A stretch of DNA of 6,276 bases, taken from positions 1-6,276 of the forward strand of contig JAQVKB010000068.1 of NCBI GenBank assembly GCA_028694875.1, given 5' to 3'. A program made the translations under genes and the position numbers. This DNA comes from Candidatus Izemoplasmatales bacterium. Lineage in GTDB: Bacteria > Bacillota_I > Bacilli_A > Izemoplasmatales > Hujiaoplasmataceae. The notes below the pieces were generated by a model. It saw only the letters and a program-made list of their open reading frames with translations. It did no database searches and was not told the origin of the DNA. This document shows, one piece after another, positions 1-5,200 of the stretch (its first letter is position 1; each line of letters starts with the position of its first letter).

Positions 1-20
1 ACCAGATCAGGAAAATAAAG

Positions 21-46
21 AAAAAAAGGAACTGAATCTTTCCTTC
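21..46 (-). terminator. Weak candidate terminator after the hemerythrin/PAS gene
   Basis: On the minus strand a 6-bp stem (AAGGAA at 40-45 with TTCCTT at 26-31) encloses an 8-nt loop and runs directly into seven T residues (21-27). It begins one base after the TAA stop at 47-49. The position and T-run fit a Rho-independent terminator, but the stem is short and A/T-rich. Bases 1-20 show nothing recognisable. Confidence 0.45.
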
Positions 47-1252
47 TTAGGTTGTTTCCACAAGTCTTTTTTCGCCTTGCAATGCACGGATGGGTGTAAT
101 GTCTTGCGTGACTTCTAGCGTCCCAAGAAATTCCCCTTGAGGACTGCGAATTGCAAAGTAACGAATATGAACCATTTTGTCTCCCATTTGAATGTGAAAA
201 TCCTCATGTTCCTTTTGCCCAGAGGCAAAGCTCGCCACAATCGATTCCACAATATGAACGCTTTTGGGAGGATGGCATTGATTCACGTGTCGGCCAAGGA
301 TGGTTTTCGGTCGATGAAAGATGCGTTCTTTACCTTGGGTGAAATACTTGACGTGACCCTCTTTGTCCACAAAAGTCATATCCAATGGGAGTGTATTGAG
401 GATGGCATTGATTTCGACAGGCAGCAGTGTTCCCGCATCAAAGGCAATTTCGCCTTCCGGATTGTTTGTAACCTCAAGAGATTCTGACATTGCTTTTTCC
501 ACCCATTTTTGTTGTGGAGCTTCCAAAAAGTATCCAATTTCCTCGGAAGCGAGGTCCACACGAATCCATTCGGAATCTTTGAGTGTTTCGATCAGTTTGG
601 GGACCAACACATTGGACTCCTTAGACACCATGTCCGTCACTTGTTCGAGGGCACGAAGCACCAAATTTTCAGAGGTACTGAAAGCAACTTGTGGATCGGA
701 CAATGCTTGGAGAGAAGCTTTGATCTTCGCACGAATTTCATCGTCAACGCCCCACATGACTTGAGGAATCGAGGTTATGCCGCGTTTTTCAAGGATTGGG
801 AAGAACAAATATTCTTTTCTAGAATAATGATTCGAAACTTGTGCTAATCGTTCCATGCCAACACGAAGCATGAGGACATCACTATTTCCTTGGATGGGCA
901 AATAGGGTCTGATTTCAAACTCGATTAAAGATAATATCGCACGATTTTCCTCGGCCAAAACCTGAGCTGGATGACCAGGAATATCCAAGACGCTTTGGGG
1001 GCGATGGATATCTTCGATGGATCCTTCGAACAAGGCCGCATGAACATCGCATAGTCGTTGGACTTCCGAAACGGGCATCCCTTCCTCCATCAACGATTGT
1101 TCGAGTTCGACGATTTCTTCCGTGGTGACGGTCCCAAAATCTTGTTTGAATTGTTGCTTTGCTTCTTCCAAAGGCAACCCTTGATGGATCTCTTTAATCA
1201 AGGATTGAAGTTGTTGTTTTCTCTTGGTTTGATTGTTAATGAATTCACTCAT
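47..1252 (-). CDS. DUF438-hemerythrin-PAS protein (putative redox/oxygen/NO-responsive sensor)
   Basis: A 401-aa soluble protein with three parts. An N-terminal DUF438 helical region (about residues 10-80) contains the CDVHAALF stretch. A hemerythrin-like HHE region (about 92-250) has GHP at 93-95, NHYSRKE at 141-147 (His142, Glu147), MWGVDDEIR at 166-174 and a C-terminal EIGYF. A PAS domain (about 280-390) carries the QCHPPKSV signature at 325-332. Hemerythrin domains usually bind a di-iron or related metal centre that senses O2 or NO; the ligand set here is not proven. The segment I remember as KEEniL in relatives reads KESNVL, so one acidic residue may be missing. The start is the ATG at 1252, because AAGGAGGG (1260-1267) sits 7 nt upstream; an in-frame ATG at 1330 would lie inside the promoter region and upstream terminator. 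No membrane segment or output domain is visible. It follows the Crp/Fnr gene but has its own promoter. Confidence 0.88.
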   Translation of the reverse strand: MSEFINNQTKRKQQLQSLIKEIHQGLPLEEAKQQFKQDFGTVTTEEIVELEQSLMEEGMPVSEVQRLCDVHAALFEGSIEDIHRPQSVLDIPGHPAQVLAEENRAILSLIEFEIRPYLPIQGNSDVLMLRVGMERLAQVSNHYSRKEYLFFPILEKRGITSIPQVMWGVDDEIRAKIKASLQALSDPQVAFSTSENLVLRALEQVTDMVSKESNVLVPKLIETLKDSEWIRVDLASEEIGYFLEAPQQKWVEKAMSESLEVTNNPEGEIAFDAGTLLPVEINAILNTLPLDMTFVDKEGHVKYFTQGKERIFHRPKTILGRHVNQCHPPKSVHIVESIVASFASGQKEHEDFHIQMGDKMVHIRYFAIRSPQGEFLGTLEVTQDITPIRALQGEKRLVETT

Positions 1253-1259
1253 GATGAAT

Positions 1260-1267
1260 CCCTCCTT
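1260..1267 (-). promoter_or_regulatory. Ribosome binding site fixing the start of the DUF438-hemerythrin gene
   Basis: AAGGAGGG on the minus strand, 7 nt before the ATG at 1252. It rules out the longer reading frame that opens at 1330. Confidence 0.85.
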
Positions 1268-1280
1268 CTTCTTCGCTTTG

Positions 1281-1286
1281 ATTTTA
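1281..1286 (-). promoter_or_regulatory. Extended -10 element of the DUF438-hemerythrin promoter
   Basis: The minus strand reads TGATAAAAT, an extended -10 (TG-N-TAAAAT), placing the transcription start near 1274 and giving a leader of roughly 22 nt. Seventeen bases upstream the hexamer is AGATTT, which is a poor -35. The absent -35 and the CRP-type site just upstream fit an activator-dependent promoter. Confidence 0.55.
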
Positions 1287-1308
1287 TCAAACCAATTGAG
1301 GAGAAATC

Positions 1309-1324
1309 TGTGACTGAAATCACA
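1309..1324 (-). promoter_or_regulatory. CRP-type operator, TGTGA-N6-TCACA
   Basis: The minus strand reads TGTGATTTCAGTCACA, perfect in both 5-bp half-sites with the 6-bp spacing used by CRP, Bacillus Fnr, ArcR and HcpR-type regulators. Its centre (1316.5) is about 42 bases upstream of the predicted start of the DUF438-hemerythrin transcript, the usual class II activator position. The Crp/Fnr gene immediately upstream is the obvious candidate binder; that assignment is inferred. Confidence 0.7.
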
Positions 1325-1328
1325 CTTC

Positions 1329-1357
1329 AAAAAAAATCGTATCCGAAGACACGATTT
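1329..1357 (-). terminator. Rho-independent terminator of the Crp/Fnr gene
   Basis: On the minus strand a 10-bp stem (1348-1357 with 1334-1343, including one G-T pair) is closed by a TTCG tetraloop (1344-1347) and runs into eight T residues (1329-1336). It starts 3 bases after the TGA stop, so the next gene is probably transcribed from its own promoter. Confidence 0.88.
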
Positions 1358-1360
1358 GAT

Positions 1361-1981
1361 TCATGCATTTTCCAATACGTATCGATTACCATCGACCTTG
1401 ATTTTTCCTTGATCTTGAAGCAGACCAAGATGTCTTGATAATGTTTCTCGACGAATCCCGATGAGGTCCGCCAGAACCGTTTTGGTAAAAGGTAAAAGCA
1501 AGGTGGTCTTTGAGCCTTCTTTGCGACCATACTTCAGCGCAAGATTTTGCAACATTGCGATGATTTTTTGATTAACATCCAATTCACTGGATTGCGCCGT
1601 TTGAAATTGAAAGAAATGCGATCTTGACAGAGCACAACCCATGCACATTTCTCGATAATCAGGATAACTACGATATGTGGACAATACTTCCTCTTTGGAG
1701 GATTGGACGAGGATGACATCCGTCATGGCGATGGCATTCGCGATATAGTGGTCTTTTCCCTGAAGGGCTGCCAACAGCGCCACATCATCGCCATCCGAAA
1801 GAACTCCTAGTATTCGTTCTCCGCCATTTTCGTAATCTTTCACCATCTTCAGTGTTCCCGTCACAATCCGATATACCCAGTTCAAAGGGGTGCCTTCGAG
1901 AAATAACACCTCTCCTTTTGCACGGTGAATTTCAGTGCCTGGAAGTGAATGATAAAGACATTTTGCACAAGATCTGAGCAT
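1361..1981 (-). CDS. Crp/Fnr-family transcriptional regulator with two CxxC pairs
   Basis: A 206-aa protein with an N-terminal cyclic-nucleotide-binding-like beta-barrel (about 15-100), a dimerisation helix (about 110-145) and a C-terminal winged helix (about 150-205). The recognition helix reads IRRETLSRHL (176-185). Arg178, Glu179 and Arg183 match Arg180, Glu181 and Arg185 of E. coli CRP, which read TGTGA; FNR has Val at the first of these positions. Four cysteines form two pairs, C5/C8 and C113/C116, unlike the 3+1 set of E. coli FNR. They could bind an Fe-S cluster or another metal, or act as a thiol switch. I see no basis for a cAMP-binding claim. The ATG at 1981 is supported by AAGGAGGTG at 1988-1996, 6 nt upstream. 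It is probably monocistronic, flanked by terminators on both sides, and lies directly upstream of the DUF438-hemerythrin gene whose promoter holds a matching CRP-type site. Confidence 0.92.
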   Translation of the reverse strand: MLRSCAKCLYHSLPGTEIHRAKGEVLFLEGTPLNWVYRIVTGTLKMVKDYENGGERILGVLSDGDDVALLAALQGKDHYIANAIAMTDVILVQSSKEEVLSTYRSYPDYREMCMGCALSRSHFFQFQTAQSSELDVNQKIIAMLQNLALKYGRKEGSKTTLLLPFTKTVLADLIGIRRETLSRHLGLLQDQGKIKVDGNRYVLENA

Positions 1982-2004
1982 TCAGGACACCTCCTTCCAA
2001 ATCC

Positions 2005-2034
2005 ATTATATCGCATCCCAACAAAAAAGGTCGA
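2005..2034 (-). promoter_or_regulatory. Promoter of the Crp/Fnr gene
   Basis: A perfect TATAAT (2005-2010) with TCGACC (2029-2034, 4 of 6 matches to TTGACA) 18 bp upstream, both on the minus strand. Transcription should begin near 1998, only a few bases before the Shine-Dalgarno. The -35 overlaps the upstream gene's terminator stem. No TGTGA-N6-TCACA site is present here, so there is no evident autoregulation of that type. Confidence 0.6.
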
Positions 2035-2048
2035 TCTATTGACCGACC
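2023..2048 (-). terminator. Rho-independent terminator of the four-TM protein gene
   Basis: On the minus strand GGTCGGTC (2041-2048) pairs with GATCGACC (2029-2036) in an 8-bp stem with one G-T pair and an AATA loop, followed by six T residues (2023-2028). The stem includes the last codons and the TAG stop of the gene at 2036-2575, so terminator and coding sequence overlap. Confidence 0.8.
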
Positions 2049-2575
2049 GAAGAACTTGTTCCGCGATGTTTCTTTTGATACATTCCAAAAACCATGAATC
2101 CGAGACTGCCTAAAATCATCAGCCACTTGAGCCCTGAAGCGATGGCGGTGACCAAAGCGAGTTCATCCATCCTTGTGGAAGCCATCGTGTACTCCGTCAT
2201 CACGATGGTGACGCCAATGTTTTCGACAAAATCGAAGAGGACGCCGAGGACAATGGCTGTTTTGGCGTAAGGAAGGATTCTTGAACCTTGGAAAAAGGAC
2301 TCAAACCATAAAAGGAAAAACAGACCATATACGACGGGAAAAGCGACGTCGAAAGTGAAGTGAAGCGTCGCATAGAACGCAACGCCATCGCTCCCATAGA
2401 CATTGGCTAAGGAAAACAATGTTGCAGGGGTGTAGTAAAATAGGGTATCGGGTGTATCCATGATTCCGACTTTCTGGTAGAACCAATAAGTCATGAAAGG
2501 CATGATTACCAAGAAAAATGCGACCAAAACCCAAGTCATGATCCATCGTTGTCTTGCTTGTAAACTCGATTTCAT
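2036..2575 (-). CDS. Four-TM integral membrane protein of unknown function
   Basis: A 179-aa hydrophobic protein that I do not recognise as a named family. Four likely membrane helices lie at about residues 11-33, 66-91, 104-126 and 139-165, with a basic, serine-rich C-terminal tail. Polar residues sit inside predicted helices: Asp76 followed by Pro80 in helix 2, and Asp115, Glu118 and Asn119 in helix 3 (FDFVENIG). Such intramembrane acidic residues are the best clue to a functional site (transport, metal or proton handling), but no activity can be assigned. The ATG at 2575 has AAAGGGGAG a few bases upstream. It begins 20 bases after the stop of the 77-aa membrane protein gene, with no terminator between them, so the two are probably co-transcribed. 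It ends in a terminator overlapping its own stop. Confidence 0.82.
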   Translation of the reverse strand: MKSSLQARQRWIMTWVLVAFFLVIMPFMTYWFYQKVGIMDTPDTLFYYTPATLFSLANVYGSDGVAFYATLHFTFDVAFPVVYGLFFLLWFESFFQGSRILPYAKTAIVLGVLFDFVENIGVTIVMTEYTMASTRMDELALVTAIASGLKWLMILGSLGFMVFGMYQKKHRGTSSSVGQ

Positions 2576-2595
2576 TTCGGCTCCCCTTTGACGGG

Positions 2596-2829
2596 TTACG
2601 AAAACATCGTTGCGATGGCGAGAACGCTATAATACAACCCAGCCAGCATCATCAAACCACCCAAGATTCGCGCAAACAACATTTCAGGTTTCCGAGGTTC
2701 GGAGGTCGTCTTGTATTTAAACTTTTGAATCCCTTGGATGACGGTTTTGGTGGTAAATACCATTCTTCCACCCACAAAAACAAAGAACAATCCAAATACC
2801 AAAAGCACTATTTTTAAGAAAAGATCCAT
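2596..2829 (-). CDS. Small two-TM membrane protein (77 aa), unknown function
   Basis: A 77-aa protein with two predicted membrane helices (about 4-26 and 51-74) separated by a basic loop of about 25 residues (KFKYKTTSEPRKPE). The N-terminal glycine-rich helix, the KYK..SEP loop and the RILGG start of helix 2 recall small Firmicutes proteins annotated as DUF6199, but that is recollection, not a search result. The ATG at 2829 is preceded by AAGGAG with 8-nt spacing, and a strong extended -10 promoter lies just upstream, supporting a real short gene. It is the first gene of a probable two-gene membrane-protein unit with 2036-2575. Confidence 0.75.
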   Translation of the reverse strand: MDLFLKIVLLVFGLFFVFVGGRMVFTTKTVIQGIQKFKYKTTSEPRKPEMLFARILGGLMMLAGLYYSVLAIATMFS

Positions 2830-2858
2830 CGTATATCTCCTTTCGATTCAACAACATC

Positions 2859-2888
2859 ATTATACCAAATCCTGATGTCGATGTGCAA
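2859..2888 (-). promoter_or_regulatory. Promoter of the two-gene membrane-protein unit
   Basis: A perfect extended -10, TGGTATAAT, has its hexamer at 2859-2864 on the minus strand. Candidate -35 hexamers are TGCACA (2882-2887, spacing 17) or TTGCAC (2883-2888, spacing 18), both weak. It lies downstream of the T-tail of the preceding structured element, so this unit should be independent of the two-component operon. Confidence 0.65.
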
Positions 2889-2894
2889 GCAAAC

Positions 2895-2985
2895 AAAAAA
2901 CATCATCCGACGATCGAAAACAATGAAGAAGGAAGAAGGAGAGGGCTGTTTTCATAGTACATGCGACGGTATGGATGATGTTTCT
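2895..2985 (-). ncRNA. Candidate small RNA or long structured terminator
   Basis: In the gap after the histidine kinase, 11-base arms at 2973-2983 and 2898-2908 form a perfect inverted repeat. A second 7-bp stem nested inside (2947-2953 with 2916-2922) carries a pyrimidine-rich loop of about 22 nt containing CUCCUUCUUCC, complementary to Shine-Dalgarno sequences. The 3' arm runs into a T-tract (2895-2900). A TATAAT box at 2992-2997 would start transcription near 2985, right at the 5' arm, giving an RNA of about 91 nt. This is an inferred candidate; the plain alternative is a terminator of the two-component operon with an unusually large insert. No matching known RNA family comes to mind. Confidence 0.4.
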
Positions 2986-2991
2986 ACTTGG

Positions 2992-2997
2992 ATTATA
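2992..2997 (-). promoter_or_regulatory. TATAAT -10 box ahead of the structured element
   Basis: A perfect TATAAT on the minus strand. The hexamer 17 bp upstream is ACGTTA, a poor -35, and there is no TG extension. A 7-base direct repeat CGTTATA (3013-3019 and 2994-3000) overlaps it, so if real the promoter may need an activator. Confidence 0.4.
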
Positions 2998-3018
2998 ACG
3001 CTATTTTCTAGATATAAC

Positions 3019-3037
3019 GTCAGTTTTACAAACTGAC
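3019..3037. repeat. Perfect inverted repeat at the histidine kinase stop codon
   Basis: An 8-bp perfect palindromic stem (GTCAGTTT/AAACTGAC) with a 3-nt loop that contains part of the TAA stop of the kinase gene. No T-run follows on the minus strand, so it is not a standard terminator. It may be an RNA 3' hairpin that stabilises or pauses the transcript, or a protein-binding palindrome. Confidence 0.6.
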
Positions 3038-4378
3038 CACAATTTTCTTACTTAACGTAAATGTAATGATAAAGCGTGCCCCTTTTTTCTCATTTTCGGT
3101 CGCCGTAATGGTTCCTTGATGCTTCTCGATAATCGATTTGGTGATGGTAAGTCCAAGTCCTGTATGACCTTCCTTGCCGATAAAATATCGTTCCCAAATG
3201 CGATCTCGAATCGCCTCGTCAATCCCGATGCCATCATCATCAATCATGATGGTAATGTCTTCTTTGGTTTTCGAAAGCGTAATCACGATTTCGGTTTGTG
3301 CATAGCGAATCGCATTGGCCAAAAGATTTGTCAATGCAACTTCAAGTTTATCCGAATCCGCGTACATGTACACGTCTTCTTGTTCATGTTGAAAGACCAA
3401 GATGACTTCTTTGTCTTTGGCTTGTCCGCTAATGGCGTTGAGCGCGTCGCCAATCACATCCACCAAATTGATTCTTGCCACATTCAAGACTTCGCCAATC
3501 GAGTCGAGACGACCCAAATACAACACTTGATTGATGAAATCTTTCAATTTTTCACTTTCATGCATGATGATTTCAGAGGATTTCTTGATTTCTTTCTCCG
3601 AAAGAACACCATAATAGAGCGCTTCGGCATAGGAATAGATATTCGTTAATGGTGTTTTCATTTCATGGGAGAAATTATGCAAAAACTCTTCTTCTGCTTG
3701 CGAATATTCATACACTCGCGTATGTGCTTGTTCCAAAGCGAGGGAAAGTTCATCGTACTCGACAATCGAGAATCGAGGACGCTTCGAAGGTTTTTCTTGG
3801 AAGGAATTGTTGTTGACGTAATTCGCCAAGACACGCGCCGGCATCGCGAAAGTTTTCGCCGAGAAAATCGAAATTAAGGAAATCGAAATCGCCAAAAAGA
3901 CGACACCAATAAAACTCGCCAAGAAAATCGTTTCATTTTCCGCCATGATGGAACCTTCGGCGCGGAACACATAGATTTGATATTCTCCATCATCCACCGA
4001 AGATTCGGTAAAATAGTAATATTGGAAATTATCGATAATCCGATACACATTATAGACTTCAGACACTTTGGTCGCATTGTCCAAATCCAATGTCTGCGAT
4101 GCGAACGAAGAGTAATAGAAAAGACCATGTCGATATACGACAAGGTCGACGCCAGTATACTGAATCGCGGCTTGAAGCGTTTCGGAAAAATCGGCGCTCT
4201 GAGTATTTTCGAGCGCCTCTACAATATTATCATTCAGTTCATAAATGTTGCTATATAGCAAGCGGTTGAGTCCACTGGAAATAAAGACACCTGTTAAGAT
4301 AGCCGCAATGCTATACGATACGGCGAGAAATACGCCGTAGTAAATCATCAGTTTACGCCGTATGGTCAAGTGTTTCAT
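3026..4378 (-). CDS. Membrane sensor histidine kinase
   Basis: A 450-aa protein with TM helix 1 (about 11-34), an extracellular sensor region of roughly 115 residues rich in Tyr and acidic residues, TM helix 2 (about 151-174) and a HAMP-like linker (about 175-220). The dimerisation/phosphoacceptor helix has FSHEMKTPLTN with His238. The catalytic ATPase domain has the N-box LLANAIRYA (Asn355), G1 box DDDGIGI (380-386) and G2 box GHTGLGL (404-410), so all core catalytic boxes are present. The sensor region matches no ligand-binding domain I recognise, so the signal is unknown. I chose the ATG at 4378 over an in-frame TTG at 4414: it gives a 26-base overlap with the response regulator gene and a normal short basic N-terminus before TM1. 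Overlap and order indicate a cognate pair with the upstream regulator, translationally coupled. Confidence 0.93.
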   Translation of the reverse strand: MKHLTIRRKLMIYYGVFLAVSYSIAAILTGVFISSGLNRLLYSNIYELNDNIVEALENTQSADFSETLQAAIQYTGVDLVVYRHGLFYYSSFASQTLDLDNATKVSEVYNVYRIIDNFQYYYFTESSVDDGEYQIYVFRAEGSIMAENETIFLASFIGVVFLAISISLISIFSAKTFAMPARVLANYVNNNSFQEKPSKRPRFSIVEYDELSLALEQAHTRVYEYSQAEEEFLHNFSHEMKTPLTNIYSYAEALYYGVLSEKEIKKSSEIIMHESEKLKDFINQVLYLGRLDSIGEVLNVARINLVDVIGDALNAISGQAKDKEVILVFQHEQEDVYMYADSDKLEVALTNLLANAIRYAQTEIVITLSKTKEDITIMIDDDGIGIDEAIRDRIWERYFIGKEGHTGLGLTITKSIIEKHQGTITATENEKKGARFIITFTLSKKIVVSL

Positions 4379-5069
4379 CCCCGCTTTCCGCCTGGACTTT
4401 GTATCCAAATCCAAAGACGGTTTTGATTTCTACCAAGGAATTGCATGAAGCGAGTTTCTTACGAATGCGTTTGACGAGGTCATCGACAGAGCGTGTTCCA
4501 TCGATCACTTCCCATTTCCAAACCAATCGGAATAACTCTTCTCTTGAGAAGGCTTTGGGGCTATTTTTGGATAACAAGACAAACAAATCATATTCTTTGG
4601 CGGTGAACACCATTGGTTCACCCAAACATGATACTTCACGTTGATCGAGCTGGAAGGTCAAATTCCCGAGTTGGAACGTTCCTAACTCCTCCATCAGCGC
4701 TGTATTGACACTTCGGCGTAATAACGCTTTGACGCGAACCGCCAATTCTCTTCCAGAAAAAGGTTTGGTAATATAATCATCGCCACCGATTTCCAGACCT
4801 AAAATACGATCCATTTCTTCGCCTTTGGCGGAAACAAACAAGATCGGAATGTTACTCTCTTCCCGAATCTTTTGACAGACTTTAAAACCACTCATATCTG
4901 GCAACATGATATCAATCACGAAGCAATCGGGACGATTCAGTTCGTAGGCACGCAAAAGTTCTGTTCCAGTCTTGTATTTTTCGACTTGGAAGCCTTCATA
5001 CATCAAAAATTTCTCAATGATATTGCGAATGTTTTCGTCATCATCGAGTACATAGACTAGTTTTGCCAA
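4353..5069 (-). CDS. OmpR/PhoB-family response regulator
   Basis: A 238-aa protein with an N-terminal receiver domain (about 3-118) and a C-terminal OmpR-type winged-helix DNA-binding domain (about 128-230). The receiver has the acidic pocket Asp9/Asp10, phosphoacceptor Asp53 in IDIMLPDMSG, Ser80 as the switch hydroxyl and Lys102 in the TKPF motif, so it should be phosphorylatable. In the effector domain, FTAKEYDLFVLL and the segment from RSVDDLVKRIRKK to GFGYK are classical. The start codon is TTG at 5069, supported by GGGTGAG (5075-5081) 5 nt upstream and by the receiver's first beta strand beginning at once (KLVYVLDDD). It is the first gene of the two-component operon; the histidine kinase start overlaps its 3' end by 26 bases. 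Target genes are unknown; neighbouring promoters are the natural first candidates. Confidence 0.95.
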   Translation of the reverse strand: MAKLVYVLDDDENIRNIIEKFLMYEGFQVEKYKTGTELLRAYELNRPDCFVIDIMLPDMSGFKVCQKIREESNIPILFVSAKGEEMDRILGLEIGGDDYITKPFSGRELAVRVKALLRRSVNTALMEELGTFQLGNLTFQLDQREVSCLGEPMVFTAKEYDLFVLLSKNSPKAFSREELFRLVWKWEVIDGTRSVDDLVKRIRKKLASCNSLVEIKTVFGFGYKVQAESGDETLDHTA

Positions 5070-5074
5070 TCAAA

Positions 5075-5081
5075 CTCACCC
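5075..5081 (-). promoter_or_regulatory. Ribosome binding site supporting the TTG start of the response regulator
   Basis: GGGTGAG on the minus strand, 5 nt before the TTG start codon at 5069. No in-frame ATG lies close enough to compete without deleting the receiver's first strand. Confidence 0.7.
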
Positions 5082-5093
5082 TTTCATACGACT

Positions 5094-5099
5094 ATGATA
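5094..5099 (-). promoter_or_regulatory. Extended -10 of the two-component operon promoter
   Basis: The minus strand reads TGGTATCAT, an extended -10 with 5 of 6 matches in the hexamer. The hexamer 17 bp upstream is GCGTTA, a poor -35. Transcription should begin near 5087, giving a very short leader. Confidence 0.5.
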
Positions 5100-5124
5100 C
5101 CATCATTCCGTGAAGATAACGCGA

Positions 5125-5151
5125 CTTTTACTTGTTTTTCACAAGAAAAAG
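5125..5151. repeat. Interrupted palindrome upstream of the two-component promoter
   Basis: Two 11-base arms (5125-5135 and 5141-5151) are complementary at 10 of 11 positions around a 5-base centre; the core is CTTGT/ACAAG. It lies between the terminator of the upstream gene and the -10 of the two-component operon. It may be an operator or a secondary hairpin adding to the upstream terminator; it is not followed by a T-run. Confidence 0.5.
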
Positions 5152-5153
5152 AC

Positions 5154-5184
5154 AAAAAAAACAGAGCGGCTGTTTGCCGCTCCG
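5154..5184 (-). terminator. Rho-independent terminator of the E2-like gene
   Basis: On the minus strand a G/C-rich 9-bp stem (5176-5184 with 5162-5170, one G-T pair) is closed by a 5-nt loop and followed by eight T residues (5154-5161). It is 16 bases past the stop and is the strongest terminator in the window. Confidence 0.93.
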
Positions 5185-5200
5185 TGAGAAAAAAACGTCT

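Noticed and set aside
137..847. Plus-strand open frames of 63-133 codons across the DUF438-hemerythrin gene.
   Set aside because: They lie opposite a well-supported gene, have no ribosome binding sites or recognisable domains, and overlap one another.
1277..1291. Perfect palindrome TTTGATTTTATCAAA resembling an FNR box (TTGAT-N4-ATCAA).
   Set aside because: The spacer is 3, not 4, and it coincides with the extended -10. The neighbouring regulator has a CRP-like, not FNR-like, recognition helix, so it is more simply explained as promoter sequence.
2863..2958. Short minus-strand frame starting ATGAAAACAGCC within the candidate sRNA, giving about 31 residues with a hydrophobic start.
   Set aside because: There is no Shine-Dalgarno before it, and the frame runs through the T-tail and the next promoter, so a structured RNA or terminator explains the stretch better.
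3116..3649. A 177-codon plus-strand open frame opposite the histidine kinase catalytic region.
   Set aside because: It is antisense to conserved kinase motifs, and its His/Asp/Phe-rich composition mirrors the reverse complement of the real gene. No promoter or Shine-Dalgarno was seen.
4379..4414. Longer N-terminus for the histidine kinase from a TTG at 4414.
   Set aside because: It would overlap the response regulator by 62 bases and add polar residues ahead of a normal start; the ATG at 4378 fits better.
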